A stretch of 64,000 bases of DNA from Mucor racemosus. Taxonomy: Eukaryota > Mucoromycota > Mucoromycetes > Mucorales > Mucoraceae. Shown piece after piece: positions 1 to 12,396 of this stretch (the stretch's first letter is position 1; each line of letters begins with the position of its first letter). Under the pieces are notes generated by a model. It did not search any database. It was not told where the DNA came from and worked only from the letters and a program-made list of their open reading frames with translations. The translations under genes and the position numbers were made by a program. Where the stretch lies: NCBI GenBank assembly GCA_027405735.1, contig JAPEHQ010000006.1, positions 2,604,001-2,668,000 on the forward strand. The letters run 5' to 3'.

Positions 1-1170
1 GCAGAGACATCAAACTTGGGTGCCTTGAGGATCTTAACCTTACGAGTGTAAGTGTTTTGGAGAGGGTAGATACCTTGACAAGCCTTCTCGATACGGACAG
101 CAATAGCATCTTGAGCAGATTGAGAAGCAGAAGAGGTAACCTTGGCAACCAATTCCTTGAGGTCACAAGCAACAGCTTCCTCAGTCATAATCTCAAACAT
201 CTTCTTACGGATTTGACGGATTTGGGCAGCTTGAGCATAAGTGGTCTTCTTGATTTGGTTACGACGACGAGAAGTGAAGGAGACAGTGAAGAGACGAACA
301 AGATAACCATCGGTGGTCTTGACATCAACGAAAGCCTCAATCAAAGATTGCCACTTCTTGACCATAGAACGGAGCTTGTCGGTGGTCATATCCATACGGT
401 AGAAATTGGTGAGACAGTTCTTACCTTGGATTTCATCAACCTTCAATTGGATCTTACGGAAAGAACGAGACTCGTCCTTGGAGAGATCACCGAGAGACAT
501 CTCGACAACACGACCTTGGAGAGAGTCGTTGGCGTTACGAAGACCTTGAGTACGGTTGACAAGAGTCTTACCGACTTGACGAACATCAAACATGGAGGGA
601 GCCTTGATATCGTACCAATCCTTACGGGTGAAGGGATCAACACTATATAAATTATAAATATTTAGTCATCGCACATTGATCACATCAAAATCTAAACATC
701 TTCTCGTCTAATTATCAAAGGAACCACAAGATGTCGAAAAAAAAATTGATTGTGTATATTTGAATTTCTCTGCTGATTTTTTGTTATATTGTGGTTTATT
801 GCTGTAGTTCTGTTTTCATTATTACTGATTTTTATTTAAAACTATTCGATTCTGCATGTATATCTTCAATTCCAAATGTAAATCCAAAAAAATATCGTCG
901 CTTCTTTGATAATTTCGAGAAAATGCCTGACTAAATGAATGAGTAACTTACACCTTCTTCTTTAAACCCTTCTTTCCTTTTGAAAGACGCCTATAATCAA
1001 ATGCATTGATTAGATTCCCTGATACATTTTCTAAATAAAAAAAAAAACTTACTTATTCTTGCCGACAGCTGTTTACGATTAAAAACGAAAATGTATATTC
1101 AATTGATTAGTATAACGTCTAGATAAATTTTCCATCTTTTGCAAATGGATGGATGCTTCTACATACCCAT
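1..1170 (-). CDS. RPS1: 40S ribosomal protein eS1 (RPS3a/Rps1), 3' end cut by window edge
   Basis: eS1 is a structural protein of the small ribosomal subunit near the mRNA exit. Four coding exons read on minus: 1167-1170 (only ATGG), 1053-1068, 952-990 and 1-642. Joined, they begin [19 protein letters not shown], followed by [19 protein letters not shown], the family's highly conserved N-terminus. Later blocks include [32 protein letters not shown] and [21 protein letters not shown]. About 233 residues are present; the family is usually about 255-265, so roughly 20-30 C-terminal residues lie outside the window. The start was placed by the ATGG/gtatgt junction at 1167, because no ATG lies in frame in the 16-nt exon. 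It is divergent from eS30, with about 490 bp between the starts. Identification is secure. Confidence 0.97.
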
Positions 1171-1656
1171 ATTATCTATTAAGAAGGAGGATTCAATGTT
1201 CTGTCAAGCTTGATGTGTAGCTTCTGCTCAGTTGAGCGGTCCTTCAACGATTAGACTAAGTCACTGTATATAGCACTAAGTATGCCGGACCAAATGAAAG
1301 ATACAATGCACTAAAGTAGTAGGTTTCTCGTTGCCCGAAATTCAATGTATTTAGACTCGACATACTTTAGGTATTTGATGATATAAATCAGATAATAATA
1401 TAGTTATGTTATGAGATATACTGAATTCATAGCATTCGATTAAACATTACTAATGTTTTCTCGATCAAATGTATACAGTGCATATCATTCATAAAGTGGA
1501 GCATAGACCTACAGTAGCATCTCCGCAACTTCAAGTCCGGATCGCATATGCGTATGTTCCGGTACAAGTTCAGTTGATTTTTTTTGCGAATTATATCAAG
1601 CAAGTTACAGTGTAAACATCAAAGATCTTTCTCTTTGTAGATTATTATCATCGAAT
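1171..1656. promoter_or_regulatory. Divergent promoter between eS1 and eS30
   Basis: This is a 486-bp intergenic stretch between two ribosomal protein genes transcribed away from each other. It must hold both promoters and both 5' leaders. It is AT-rich, with no ORF and no repeat shared with the rest of the window. No single TATA or known ribosomal-protein box can be assigned with confidence. Shared regulation is inferred from the layout only. Confidence 0.6.
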
Positions 1657-1936
1657 ATGGTAAATTTGACAACCAACACACATCGATCCATCGATGCATC
1701 CATCAAAGCAAAGCAAGACAACTAATCACACAAATTAATAGGGTAAAGTTCACGGTTCTTTGGCTCGTGCCGGTAAGGTTAAGTCTCAATGTCCTAAGGT
1801 CGCTAAGCAAGAAAAGAAGAAGCCCAAGACTGGTCGTGCTAAGAAGAGACAAGTTTACAACCGTCGTTTCGTCAATGTTACCACTCAAGTTGGTGGTAAG
1901 CGTAGAATGAACCCTGCTCCTACTGCTGGTCCTTAA
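1657..1936 (+). CDS. RPS30: 40S ribosomal protein eS30 (standalone form)
   Basis: eS30 is a small basic protein of the 40S subunit. Exon 1 is only the ATG (1657-1659), followed by an 82-nt intron (donor gtaaat, acceptor aatag) and exon 2 at 1742-1936. The 65-residue product starts [17 protein letters not shown], continues with [19 protein letters not shown] and [20 protein letters not shown], and ends in TAGP. This matches the full fungal eS30 length of about 62-65 residues. There is no ubiquitin-like (FUBI) leader, unlike in animals, which fits the fungal arrangement. It is head-to-head with eS1. The single-codon first exon is notable but is supported by good splice signals and by restoration of the conserved MGKVHGSL start. 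Confidence 0.96.
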
Positions 1937-3609
1937 ATTGGATCAACACTTTTCAATCTGATATAATCAAGTTTATTCTCGAAAATTTATCAAATGTGTG
2001 GATCTTTTACAATCAACAACAGTTTTATTTTTCCTTATACGAATAAACTTATTTCAATCTATATATGCGCAGTTATTTTTTTCGCTAAGCGTGGCGCCGA
2101 ATTGAACGGGTCTACATGTTTGTGAGGATATACAAATCAAATGGGCGAGGATAAGGATTAAGATTTGGTAGCTTTATTTTTGAGATGATTTTGTACTTGT
2201 TGCGTCTTTTTTTACGCAAATTTCGCATAAAACTTGGGTTTTTATGCAATTTCTAGTGTACTTGTTAAAAAAAAAGTGTTACAATCAAGTGCATTACGCA
2301 GATTGCATGTTGAAATTGACGTGCCTGTCGATAAGCAAGGGAAATTCAATATAATGCATCTCTGCTTGGTTGATTTTCTACTTTTTCTCAGGTAAAATAT
2401 GCAGAGTTATTGATTTTAACAGATATTTTGTGAGTTACAAGCGTTGTTTATGAAATAGGCTTGGATATAGTTTGCATTTAGCAAGATCTAATATAGTCTT
2501 CCATGTGTGTCATGTACGACTAGGTTAAACACCGTCCTATCAGAAGAAAATTCCAGAATAACATAATTTTCATGCAACATGATGTTTTCAAAGAATTTAT
2601 ATCAGGCAACAAACATTGAAAATTCAAGGTGAAATACATGTTACTAGATGATGCACATCTAGAACTTTATTTTGGTATTTTTTAATATTAAAGTTACATA
2701 TATGTACAAAATAACCTACTACAACGACAAATCTTTCTTCGTTTACATTTTGTGTTATCCAATTGAAAATATGGAAAGCTTATTTACAAATGTTTCAGCT
2801 TGGTTTGCAAATATACTCGAAAGGAATATTCGTTTTGGCTGAAGGTTTTTGTTTATAAAATTTATTTGTTGGTTTTGAATGCTCATGTTTCTTATTTGTT
2901 TGCCAAAAATGTGGTTTATTTATTTCAAGAAAATGTATAAATTACCGTGTTTTACATGGAAAAATAGATTTTCTAACATGGTTGAAATTTTGCATCATTT
3001 AGATCTTCCAGGTAACTTTTTTTAGTTAAATTACATGTAGTTTATAGCATTGTAATTTATGTACTGTCATGCATATGTAATTAATTCGTGTTTACAAGCA
3101 TGAATATTATCTGAATCATTATTTCATACCTAACCTGAACAGCGCGAAACATTGACTAGCCAGCCTAAATTCTTGTGCAAACACAAATTAAACACACAAT
3201 GACATCAAAAGGAACATCTTGCATTATAATCAGTGCCTTTTAATTCGTTACAGGTGGCATTGTACACATTTTGTTTTGATTTTTTTGGGTTTCTGAATTT
3301 CTTTTTTTCTTGAAATAGAAACATTCTGTTGTGCCTGAAACTTGATCAATTTATATTCTTGTATTTTGTGTCTATAGTTTGCTCTTTAAGACATGTTTTA
3401 TATAAACAGTCAGATGTTCTCTCCTTCTCTCTTTCTTTCCAAGACATAAAATGTCTTTGATTCAAACTGGAAAATAGAATGTATATAAATGTAGGCTTTT
3501 GATTGTGTCTCCTCTTTTTTTCCATTCTTTTTATTTTTATTTTTTTATATATATCAATTATTTACACACTTTTATATATATATTTATATATATTTATTTA
3601 TATATATAC
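1937..3609. other. Intergenic, no gene seen
   Basis: This is AT-rich sequence with homopolymer runs and no ORF longer than background, no family repeat shared elsewhere in the window and no recognisable RNA gene. The last 120 bp upstream of the F-box gene is a T-rich tract followed by (TA)n and TTTATATATA stretches, probably its promoter and leader. Confidence 0.6.
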
Positions 3610-5017
3610 ATGAATCTTCCAGATATTATTTTATTGGAAATATTTTCTTACATTCCACTTCCTGAACGATGGTTGGTTGCAAGGTAAACATATATTTGAA
3701 ATGCAGTGGCTGTAAAATTTAACTGACATGAAAAATAGCGTTTGTAAACAATGGCATGGCGTCTGCCATGATCCTTATCTTTACAGACATATTCAATTGG
3801 ATAATTTAGAATATAAATCACTTGTTATTGCGCTTTACAAATTAGTCAATATTGCTTCTCGAGTAAAGTCGATTAGTATTAATGGCTGTTATTCAAGATT
3901 TATTCAAGATGCAATTGTTCCGGTACATTTCTCAAACAGATCGCATAATACTGGTCCCATGTTATTCTCTCATCTTACTGCTTTACAACTACACCGTCGA
4001 AGAGATGAATATCGAAAGCATAAATTTGAATTACATGATGAATTCTCAGACATGATCACCCAGTTACTCTGCAATAATACAGAAACCCTTAAAAGCCTAA
4101 CTATACAAAATTGCTCGTTAGATTTAGAAATGACTGAATTATTCTGTTCTATTGCTTGTCATGCGCATGCATTGGAATCATTTACTTACAAAGATAATCA
4201 TGATAAAGGTATTCATTCTTCTGGTCTTTTACAAGCTATTGTTACAGCTTGCCCTCGTATGCGCCATTTCCATGGATCGCATTTTGGTATGGACGATGAG
4301 GTTCTTATCACCATATCTCGCCATTGGGTCTCACTTGAATCATTAACTCTATGCTCACTAAAGTCTCGTGATGTTTTAAGTCATGCCGAAATTATCAGCG
4401 ATGGTCACCAGTTAATAGGGTCATCACCTACTGGTCGAATCTCTAGTCATGCATTTTGGCAATTACTGAGCAAATGTCAAAAATTAACTTGCTTGGAATT
4501 ATATGATTTAGCGTGTATTTCTAACGTTGTATTTGATGCTTTACGTGCAATGGCAATTGAAGAATTTGAGCTCAAACAACAAGAAAACCCCAAAAGAGAA
4601 TCAACAGTAGCTACAAAACGATTCTCACCTTATGATTTACCCAAGACAATTTACAGCAACATCAAAAAACGCAATTCTGCAAATCAATTTATGATACCCG
4701 GTTCCTCCATTCGCCAATTAATAATTACAAAATACACCACTGCACCCCTATCGAAGCCTGGATTTGAAAGTCTATTGAAACTGTTTCCAAAACTGAATCG
4801 TTTAGAATATGAAACAAATTTTCATACTTTTGATCATTTGTTTGAGGGTGTCACAAGAGAAATGTTTGATGCAGAGTGTGTTGCTGTAAAAGAATGGTGT
4901 GATGAAAGAAAAAATCAATTTGAATACATTGCACGTTGGAATGCTGACATGACAGCCGAACAAAGATTAATGGCAGGTATGGCTAGTATTTCCGAAGGTG
5001 CTTCGATAATGTATTAG
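3610..5017 (+). CDS. F-box protein with LRR-like C-terminal region
   Basis: This is a probable substrate receptor of an SCF (Skp1-cullin-F-box) ubiquitin ligase. There are two exons, 3610-3683 and 3739-5017, and the product is 450 residues. The intron falls inside the F-box: exon 1 gives LPDIILLEIFSYIPLPERWL and the splice restores VASVCKQWHGVCHDP, followed by LYRHIQL. Together this is a typical 40-residue F-box at residues 2-45, with the LP, I..IF.Y, V.K.W and P..Y positions. The rest contains repeating LxxLxLxx patterns (for example LKSLTIQNCSL, LESLTLCSL, LTCLELYDLACIS), consistent with irregular leucine-rich repeats that bind substrate. The start ATG is the only one preceding the F-box in frame. 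The specific substrate cannot be told from sequence. Confidence 0.9.
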
Positions 5018-6264
5018 TATACCCTTTTTTTTAATAAATCAACTTGAAGTACAGTAATTGGGTAATGAACATTAATTGTTTCAGTCTTGTTTGGATTACA
5101 TGTTTTTCATATTCAATATAACTGTTATACCTGAATAAATGTTATATTATGATAATAGGCATGATGTTTTATTTTATGTTAAACAACCTGAATTTTTTTT
5201 TCTAAATGACACATCATGGCGGTGTATAAAATGAATCTCGGTTCAGTTTTTTCATTGTACCAAACACAAGAACAATATAAAAATAGACAAGGGAAAAGGG
5301 AAAAGTTTATCGACAAGAAGGGGTTAAAAGTATATGATGTCGACGATTGATAATTGAATGAAGGAGATTATTAGTGGGGAGAGAACTCGAGGTTTTATTT
5401 AGACGTAAAATAGTGGGGAGTGAGATAAAAATAAATCATAAAACATTAAGGGAAAAAAACATTGACGATTAGAAGGCTACATCCGAGCATTCATATGTAA
5501 AGTGATTCCCGGAGGAATCAGCAAGGAGGAGGGGGGAGAGAGAGAAAGAAAGTGAGTATCATATTGAGGAGAGGCACAAAATGGCATGTATATGAAGATC
5601 GACCATACGATGCTCGTGAATGGGGGGAGAGGAGGAAGAGAGAAATATAAAAGTGCCGTAATGTAACACAAAAGTAATGCCTTTTTCTCTTGTTTTGATA
5701 TTTCATGATCGATGATTTTTGATGAAATACATTATAGTAATTGAACAAAAAGTTGTTTAAATGATTCTTGATCTTACCATAGGAGTTTGAATATGCATTA
5801 TTATTATTATTATTATGGTTCTCGATCTGTCATATAATACATTCTGAATGTATTTCTATACAGTTGTATTCATACAAACTACAACCAATTCATTCACCAT
5901 ATCTACACTGACCGAAATTATAATAAATAAGGGATCAGCAGGTGTAACCCACCCAACTACATCAACCAATTGAATATTGATGTATCTCCTTTTTTTTTCC
6001 TTATGGTCTTCTTTTTCCCCTTATTATAATTGACAGCAAAATATTAAAATCCATTTATATAAATACAGCAGTTCTATTTATTTTCTCCATTCTTTTCAAA
6101 TCACTTTTTCTCTTTTTTTCTCCCCTTCCCATTCCTTTTATAATATACCCTCCTTTTCTTTCTCTTTTTTATTATTATTATTTTTATCTTCTTGAAGAAA
6201 ATAAAAATCCCTTGTCTTTCCTTTTTATATAATAATAACATTAGAACATCAAATAAGAGAAACA
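5018..6264. other. Intergenic: 3' end of F-box gene and promoter of IQ-motif gene
   Basis: No gene is seen. The segment 5280-5660 is strongly purine-biased on plus (GGGAAAAGGGAAAAG and GGAGGAGGGGGGAGAGAG runs). The segment 5995-6215 is strongly pyrimidine-rich (CCTTTTCTTTCTC-type tracts), as is common just upstream of highly transcribed fungal starts. A short (TTA)n run lies near 5800. Confidence 0.6.
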
Positions 6265-8179
6265 ATGCTTACCGACTATTATCAACAAGAAAAAGAAAAA
6301 GAAATTTTAAAAGACATGTACATGTATCAAGATATTATTGAACAGGTAAAATTTCATTACAACATTGGATACATATTTCTTGATCTGACGTTTGTTCTAC
6401 TCTCCGATTAGTACCAGCAAGATGATCAGGATGATAACTCTGGAGTTACAGTACCTCAACATCTCTCACCAGAACAATATCTCTATGAATTTCCAACTAA
6501 AACTTGTTTAAAAGCATTGGCTTATTTAGACAGTGAAGAAGAAGAATATTCATTTTTTGATGAATCTTCATTTTTCACTACTGATAGCTATACGGCAATT
6601 GAATCGGTTCAAAATAACGATGATGATAATGATCACATGAATTGGAATGAAAATACAAGCTTGGTTGACGATGCCAGGTTATCACCTCTTCAGCTACCTG
6701 CTCAAGCTAATATTTTAACAAATATTAGACCACGCGAATCTTTTGTGAACAGCTTGCCCCAATCAAATCAAGCTGTCGGTCCCTCTTCTTTCTTATCCGA
6801 TATTCGCCAGCATCACATGTACTACCATGTTACACCAACGAGGACAACACCTTACCTGCGTAAAGGTAACATGAGCAAAATAAAAACGTTAATATATAAC
6901 ATCTAATCATTTGTATATAGGCTACTCACTTACTTCAGAACAAGAGTATGGTGATAGTGTTCCCATGATGGATTCTGATTCTGATAATACTACGACTTTT
7001 ACAAAGAGTAGTGCATCATCTCGCATCGTTTTAATTAAACTCAACAAGCATAAACAATCACCAATGACATTTGTTCAAAGATGTCCTACTTCGCTCACTT
7101 ATTTTGCAAGTGATGAAGGTTATAATGATGATGAAGATGATCAATTCGACGGAGCAGAAGAATTAGAGTCTCATTGCGTATTCTATCCATTAACTGATGA
7201 TGAAGATGACGATGATCAAGATCGTCAATGGACATTACAAGACCAAGCTGCAGTCAAAATCCAATCTCTTTGGCGCGGTTATCGTAGTCGTTGCGAAAAC
7301 AAACAAACTTTCTCTAGTTTCCGCCCTGAGCAAAGAGTATTTTTAAATTTAGCTAATGTCTGCAGTCGTTTACATAACCGTCAAATGAATAATGTCGACG
7401 ATAGACTGCATCAATTAGAGCAACGTGTAAGACAAGAAACAGCCATGCGTATGGCATTTGAAAAAGCAATGGAAGATATGACAGTACTCATTGATCAACA
7501 GCAAAAGATATTATATGATCGTGTAGAACAAGAAGTTCATATGCGTCAATTGTATGAAGACAAAATGAATACTGCTTTAGCTCAATTACAACCATTAGAA
7601 TCTCGTTTACGTAAAGAAGTTAATGCTAGAAACAAAATGGAAGAAATGATGACTCGCGTTTTAGATCAAATGCATGAATCGGAAGCTTCAAGATTAGAAC
7701 AAGCAAAGCAAGATGCAGAGGCAAGAAACTTGATGCAAGCTAAATTAGATCATGCTATGGAAGAAATTTCAATCATCAAGAAACAAACAACTACAACAAA
7801 AAACAATTCAGCAACGACATCATCATCTAATCAGAGTGGTAGACCTACTTCAACAGCTGTGCGTCGTTCAACATTAAAATCTACATTACCACCTACAACA
7901 TCATCATCAAAAGCATCATCAGCATCAACAACAACAACAACAACAACAACAAACATAAAATCATCTGTTACACCTAATTCCACTATCATTCGTCGTTCTA
8001 CTCGCCCCAACACCAATAACAATACCAAAAAAAGTACAAATAACAATAATAATAACATCGTATTAGAAAGACCATCTGTTGTACCATCAATTAGACGCCC
8101 ATTATTGAATTCTAGAACTGGCAATAACACTGCAACAACTACTCCACCTGTTAGACGTACATTTTTGTCCCGAAAATAA
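6265..8179 (+). CDS. IQ-motif, coiled-coil protein of unknown function
   Basis: Three exons (6265-6345, 6412-6865, 6921-8179) give a 597-residue protein. Residues 1-290 are acidic and low in complexity, with several D/E runs (DDEDDQFD, DDEDDDDQD). A clear IQ motif, AAVKIQSLWRGYRSRC, lies near residue 293 and predicts binding of calmodulin or a myosin-type light chain. It is followed by about 150 residues of charged heptad-like coiled coil (LEQRVRQETAMRMAFEKAM, RVEQEVHMRQLYEDKM, LESRLRKEVNARNKMEEMM) and a Ser/Thr/Asn-rich tail containing poly-T and poly-N and three similar basic motifs (VRRSTLK, IRRSTRP, VRRTFL). Coding of the tail repeats makes long artefactual frames on the other strand. No catalytic domain is seen. 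A cytoskeletal or scaffold role is inferred only from the IQ plus coiled-coil layout. Confidence 0.85.
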
Positions 8180-9674
8180 TATTCTTCCCTCCTATATTCT
8201 TTCGTATTACCCACATGGACCCTCCCAAAAACTAAAATCAAAAAAAAAAAAAAAAACTCTCTTAACGACGTATTATACCTTTAAATTAAAAAATAATAAT
8301 AATCATTATACATTTAATAAAATAATAAAATTTTATTGTCACAATTAGCACTATAAAAAGACGAATTTTCATTGTGGTGTAAAGATTGTTGTGTAATCCA
8401 TATAAAATACCATCGTTAGATTTTTTTTTACGTAATTGAGGTTAAAACTCCATCATACTACACATCTTCAAAGGATTGTTTTAATCCACTTTGAATGTTT
8501 ATCATGTATACAATACAACTATACTATTACAAGACATGTCAATTACATGATGGAGTTTTTGTTTTGCAAAAAATCTATTAAATTGTGCACTATTTTAGCT
8601 GTTTTTTCAAGATACCTTTAAGTCTACCGGTAAATCAAAAAAAAATGACATGGCTTCTTAACTTCACCGAAATTAAAATGTCATATATAGCTTACTTGTA
8701 AAGGCAAATTAGAATTCTCTCACATTACTTTACATGTATATCTTATATACATAAGGAGTAAATATTACTCCCAATTGGCAAGCTCAAGGCTGTATGTACA
8801 CATATCACTAAGTATAATACTATATATCGATAATCATAAATTAATCTTGATCAAATTAAGGTAATTAACTGTACTAATAAAAACAGGGTTGGTGTATAAA
8901 AGATCTACACACACACACATGAATCATTGAGGCGAATATATAAAACAACATATGCATTAGTACCTTTTTACTCATAAACCTAATATATAAAACGCCTTGC
9001 GATAATTATTTTTAACTCAAATGTTCTCCTATAATATTGGTAATAATATTATATCAATGGAACACAAACAACAATGCGTTCATTGATAGTGTAACGTAGA
9101 TCGAAACAATAGGGTTATTGAAGATTGTGCCACCAATGCTTCGTACATGCGACCTTAAAAGGTAATGGACAACCACCACCCCCTAATTCTTCTTCATCTC
9201 TGCCCCACTCATATCTTACTACTAAAAGAAATACAAAATTCGAAACGAATATGATACTATTAATTTGCATAATATAAAATCATTGACACACATTCAATGC
9301 TTATAATACACTACTTCTGTGTTCAATTGTAATTAAATCGGCTCACATGATATCTAGGAAAACCCTAGGTGTAATTCAAAATCTCCATTTTAGATGTACA
9401 GAAAAAAGCCATTCAAATTTGCTTGTAAAATATAAGCTTGTTGATCCATATAAAGATACATGCATAAGTTGATAATATAAAGGGATATAGTATGCGTATA
9501 CAGCTTATATATTCTTATCAAGAATAAAAGGGATATTTTACCTATCAGTTTATAATGAAAAAGAATGAGTGCATAATTTCAATAAATACATTTGTATGAG
9601 GGGTTCTTCGCTTTGCCTTCTTTCTTTTCCTCCTTCTACATACTCCTCTTTATATATTGATTCGCAAAATAAAG

Positions 9675-9712
<38 letters not shown>

Positions 9713-9907
9713 TTTTTTTTTATTTATTTATTTATTTTTTAGCTCTTGAATATCACGAATCACACACATCAGTATTGGTCATTTTACATTGATCTTGAGG
9801 ATTTTACTTGTACATAAAACTTGCATATCAGCATCTAGTAGTAAATAAAATAATTTGCATTATTTCGATTAATATATATTTCTTTCTGTTATATATATTC
9901 TTATATA
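8180..9907. other. Intergenic with simple repeats
   Basis: No gene is seen. It contains a 13-bp inverted repeat (AAAACTCCATCAT at 8444-8456 and its complement at 8547-8559), which could fold a hairpin of about 115 nt, and a (TA)n microsatellite at 9678-9710 followed by a T-run and (TTTA)n just upstream of the transporter gene. The sequence around 8180-8340 is the probable 3' UTR of the IQ-motif gene. Confidence 0.6.
9678..9710. repeat. (TA)n microsatellite
   Basis: There are about 16 uninterrupted TA units, followed directly by a T-run, 200 bp upstream of the transporter start codon. Confidence 0.95.
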
Positions 9908-11616
9908 ATGTCATCTTTGATAATCGATGAAAAGACATACATACCAAGCAGTTTACCTATTATAGCTGGTAATAGTTCTTCCTCTTCTTCTTTAAAGTCT
10001 TCCTTCTCCTCCTCAAGGTCATCAGCAAACAAAAATAATCAATCAAATATCATTTATGGAACAACATGGATAGCATGGTTACAAGTAATAAGCATTATGC
10101 TTGTAAATAGTGCTTGTTCTTTAATGTGGATGAGTGGATCTAGTTCACCCATGGCTGTATCAGAATGGTTAAAAGTTGATTTTACTGCCTTGAATTGGTT
10201 GTCCAATGTTTCTGCTATTATAAATACCTTATTTTCTCTCGCTACAGGCTGGTCATATCAACGTTTTGGAATCAAATCAAATATTATCTTTGCTGGAGGT
10301 ATCAATTTAGTGGGTTGCTGGATTCGATGTATTGCTATTATTGTTCCTGAAAATAATCGATATGCAGCAATGATGGCTGGTCAACTAGTTGCTAGTATTG
10401 GTGGTCCATTTATTTACAAGTAAGTGTATACTATAGTTAACATGAACAATATAACAGATTTTGTTTCCTAGCATCGCTGCAAAGGTAGTAATTTCTAAAA
10501 AGAATTTGGTATATAAAGCTAATTTATAAAATGATTAGCTGGCATCTGTTTGGTTTGCACCTAAACATAGAGGAATAGCCAACACTTTATCAAGTATATA
10601 ATGGCAATGTAGACTGATATCTGAAATTAATTATAAACTCATGTAGCATTATCTTTTGGTATGGCTGTTGCTCCAATTATCGTTCCATTACTTTCTCCCA
10701 CGACCACCAATGTTCCATGGATGCTTATTGTTATTGCTATTATTTCAACAGTATGTACAATACCATCCGTTTTCTTGCCGAGTTCACCAAAAATTCCATC
10801 TTCTCCATCGTCTGATCAAGAACGTATGGGGGTAAAACAAGGTATTAAATGTTTGATAAGAAACACAGGTTTCTGGTGGATTACCATATTATGCGCTGTT
10901 AATGCAGGTATGGTCTTCTCCGTTTCTACCTTGATTATAGAGGCCATATCTCCATTTGGTTATACTGATCAACAGTCAGGGTATTGTGCAGCTGCTGTTG
11001 TTATTGCTGGGTTTGCTGGTGGTATCTGCTCGGGCTATTGGGCGGGTAAAACTGCCCAGCATGTCATGTTGATTAAATTGCTAACCCCCTTGATGGCGTT
11101 TACCTACATAATGTTTATCTTTGAAAGTAAGGCTATATGTAATCATGTAAAGAAAGAGAATCAAAGTTAAATAATTATTGATATAGTGATTCCAAATGCT
11201 TTTAACGTTATACTGATCGCCTGTATTTGGAATGGGTTCTTTGCATATGCATTATTTCCAATCCATTTAGAACTCGCATGTGAAAGTACGTTAATATATG
11301 TGCATTGCTCATCATTTCATATATTTATCTCATAATATCTAATTTAGTTTCTTATCCGGTGCCCGAATCAGTTTCTTCCGCTCTTTTATGGGCCATTTCA
11401 ACTGCTGCAATGCTTATTTTCTGTGTTGTTATTGATTCATTACGTGCTGGTCCAGAGGCTGATCCTCCAAATAACATGAAACTCTCCATGATTGTTGTTG
11501 CTATCATTATTTGTGTTGGATCTCTACCTGCTGTATGGCTTAAAGGAGACCTTAAAAGACTTGCGTTTGACTTAGAAGAACAACAGAACGCAGAAAAACG
11601 CATTGTTGATCAGTGA
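9908..11616 (+). CDS. MFS transporter of the SLC49 (FLVCR/DIRC2) type
   Basis: Six exons (9908-10419, 10472-10484, 10539-10593, 10647-11126, 11187-11285, 11348-11616) join in frame to a 475-residue membrane protein. A Ser-rich cytosolic N-terminus of about 55 residues precedes about twelve hydrophobic segments. Family-like features are NWLSNVSAIINTLFSLATG in the first half, the loop motif FAPKHRGIANTLS after TM4 or so, and CEISYPVPESVSSALLW, which closely resembles the E-x-[ST]YP-x-x-E-x-x-SS signature of FLVCR/DIRC2 proteins. Family members export or import heme, choline and other organic solutes across plasma or lysosomal membranes; the substrate here is unknown. Exon 2 is only 13 nt. The stop is 121 bp from the convergent CSN8 stop. 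Confidence 0.9.
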
Positions 11617-11737
11617 AAAAAAAATATATTTATTTATTTAAAATTTCTCTAAATTTAATACAATATCTGCTAATTTGGCAAATTGATTACTATCTGTTGT
11701 GGGGCGACCTATGGGAGCTATATAAAATGTTAAACCC

Positions 11738-12396
11738 TTATGAAATGTATATAAAACAGTGTCTACACTTGCCTGATTTTGCAGGATATAAAATTTGTGT
11801 AGCTTCATTATAATTCCATCCTCTTGTAACTACTAATTCTTGCAATACATCCGATTCTGATAAACCAAAATAATCTGATGCTTGGCTCAACTGGATTGAT
11901 GTATAAATTTTGGAAATAAGTTGAAGCATATGATTTCTTGTGTTCTCTTTGATTTTTGTTATTAAAGGTTGCATCCACTCAGACCATTCAAATGCATCCA
12001 AATCATGATAAACTTGAGGGTATGATTTCTTTATTATATCAACTACAACTTTCCAAATAGCTTCAACTTCGGGTGTGGAATCTTTGCTTTTACTGCTGTT
12101 AATTCGTTGACGGATATGTCGAGCTGACTCACTAACAATCAAAATGATTTAATACTGCAAGCTACTTATAATGTGATGATACTATACAGGTCATTAATCA
12201 ATATGCAACTTGCCAAAGCAATAGGATACACCTCTTTGACCTTGATTTCTTTGTCTGTCGCGTGCTGTTTGGGTGCTGATTAGTTTTTGCACAAGCATTA
12301 GGTGTATTCACTTCATACCTGAATTTCTAACAGATCACAATAATTCAGCAATTGATGATAGTTGTTTTCTGTTATCAAGACCGGAATTTTATCCAT
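11738..12396 (-). CDS. CSN8: COP9 signalosome subunit 8 (CSN8)
   Basis: The COP9 signalosome removes Nedd8 from cullins; CSN8 is its smallest PCI-like subunit. Three exons on minus (12319-12396, 12188-12264, 11738-12131) give 182 residues, close to the usual 180-210. The N-terminal helices read NNYHQLLNYCDLLEIQ and VYPIALASCILINDLESARH, as in the family's helical repeats. Downstream come VEAIWKVVVDIIKKSYPQVY, EWSEWMQPLITKI, IYTSIQLSQASDYFGLSESD and GWNYNEATQILYPAK, matching the CSN8_PSD8_EIF3K order (A.WKV, WS...QP, Y.SI, GL...V, GW......L.P). eIF3k and Rpn12 are relatives, but the NDLESAR and WSEWMQP blocks and the length favour CSN8. All junctions have GT/AG and keep frame. Confidence 0.85.

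Noticed and set aside
57..650. Long open frame (197 codons) on plus
   Set aside because: It is the antisense shadow of the eS1 coding exon on minus; codon bias of the ribosomal gene keeps the opposite strand open.
1703..1888. Minus frame over eS30
   Set aside because: Antisense shadow of the eS30 exon.
5477..5748. Two overlapping minus frames with Ser/Pro/Leu-rich product
   Set aside because: They result from the purine-rich tract on plus; there is no domain, splice context or conserved pattern.
7831..8241. Minus frame of 136 codons rich in Val
   Set aside because: Shadow of the ACA/AAC repeats coding poly-T and poly-N in the IQ-motif protein.
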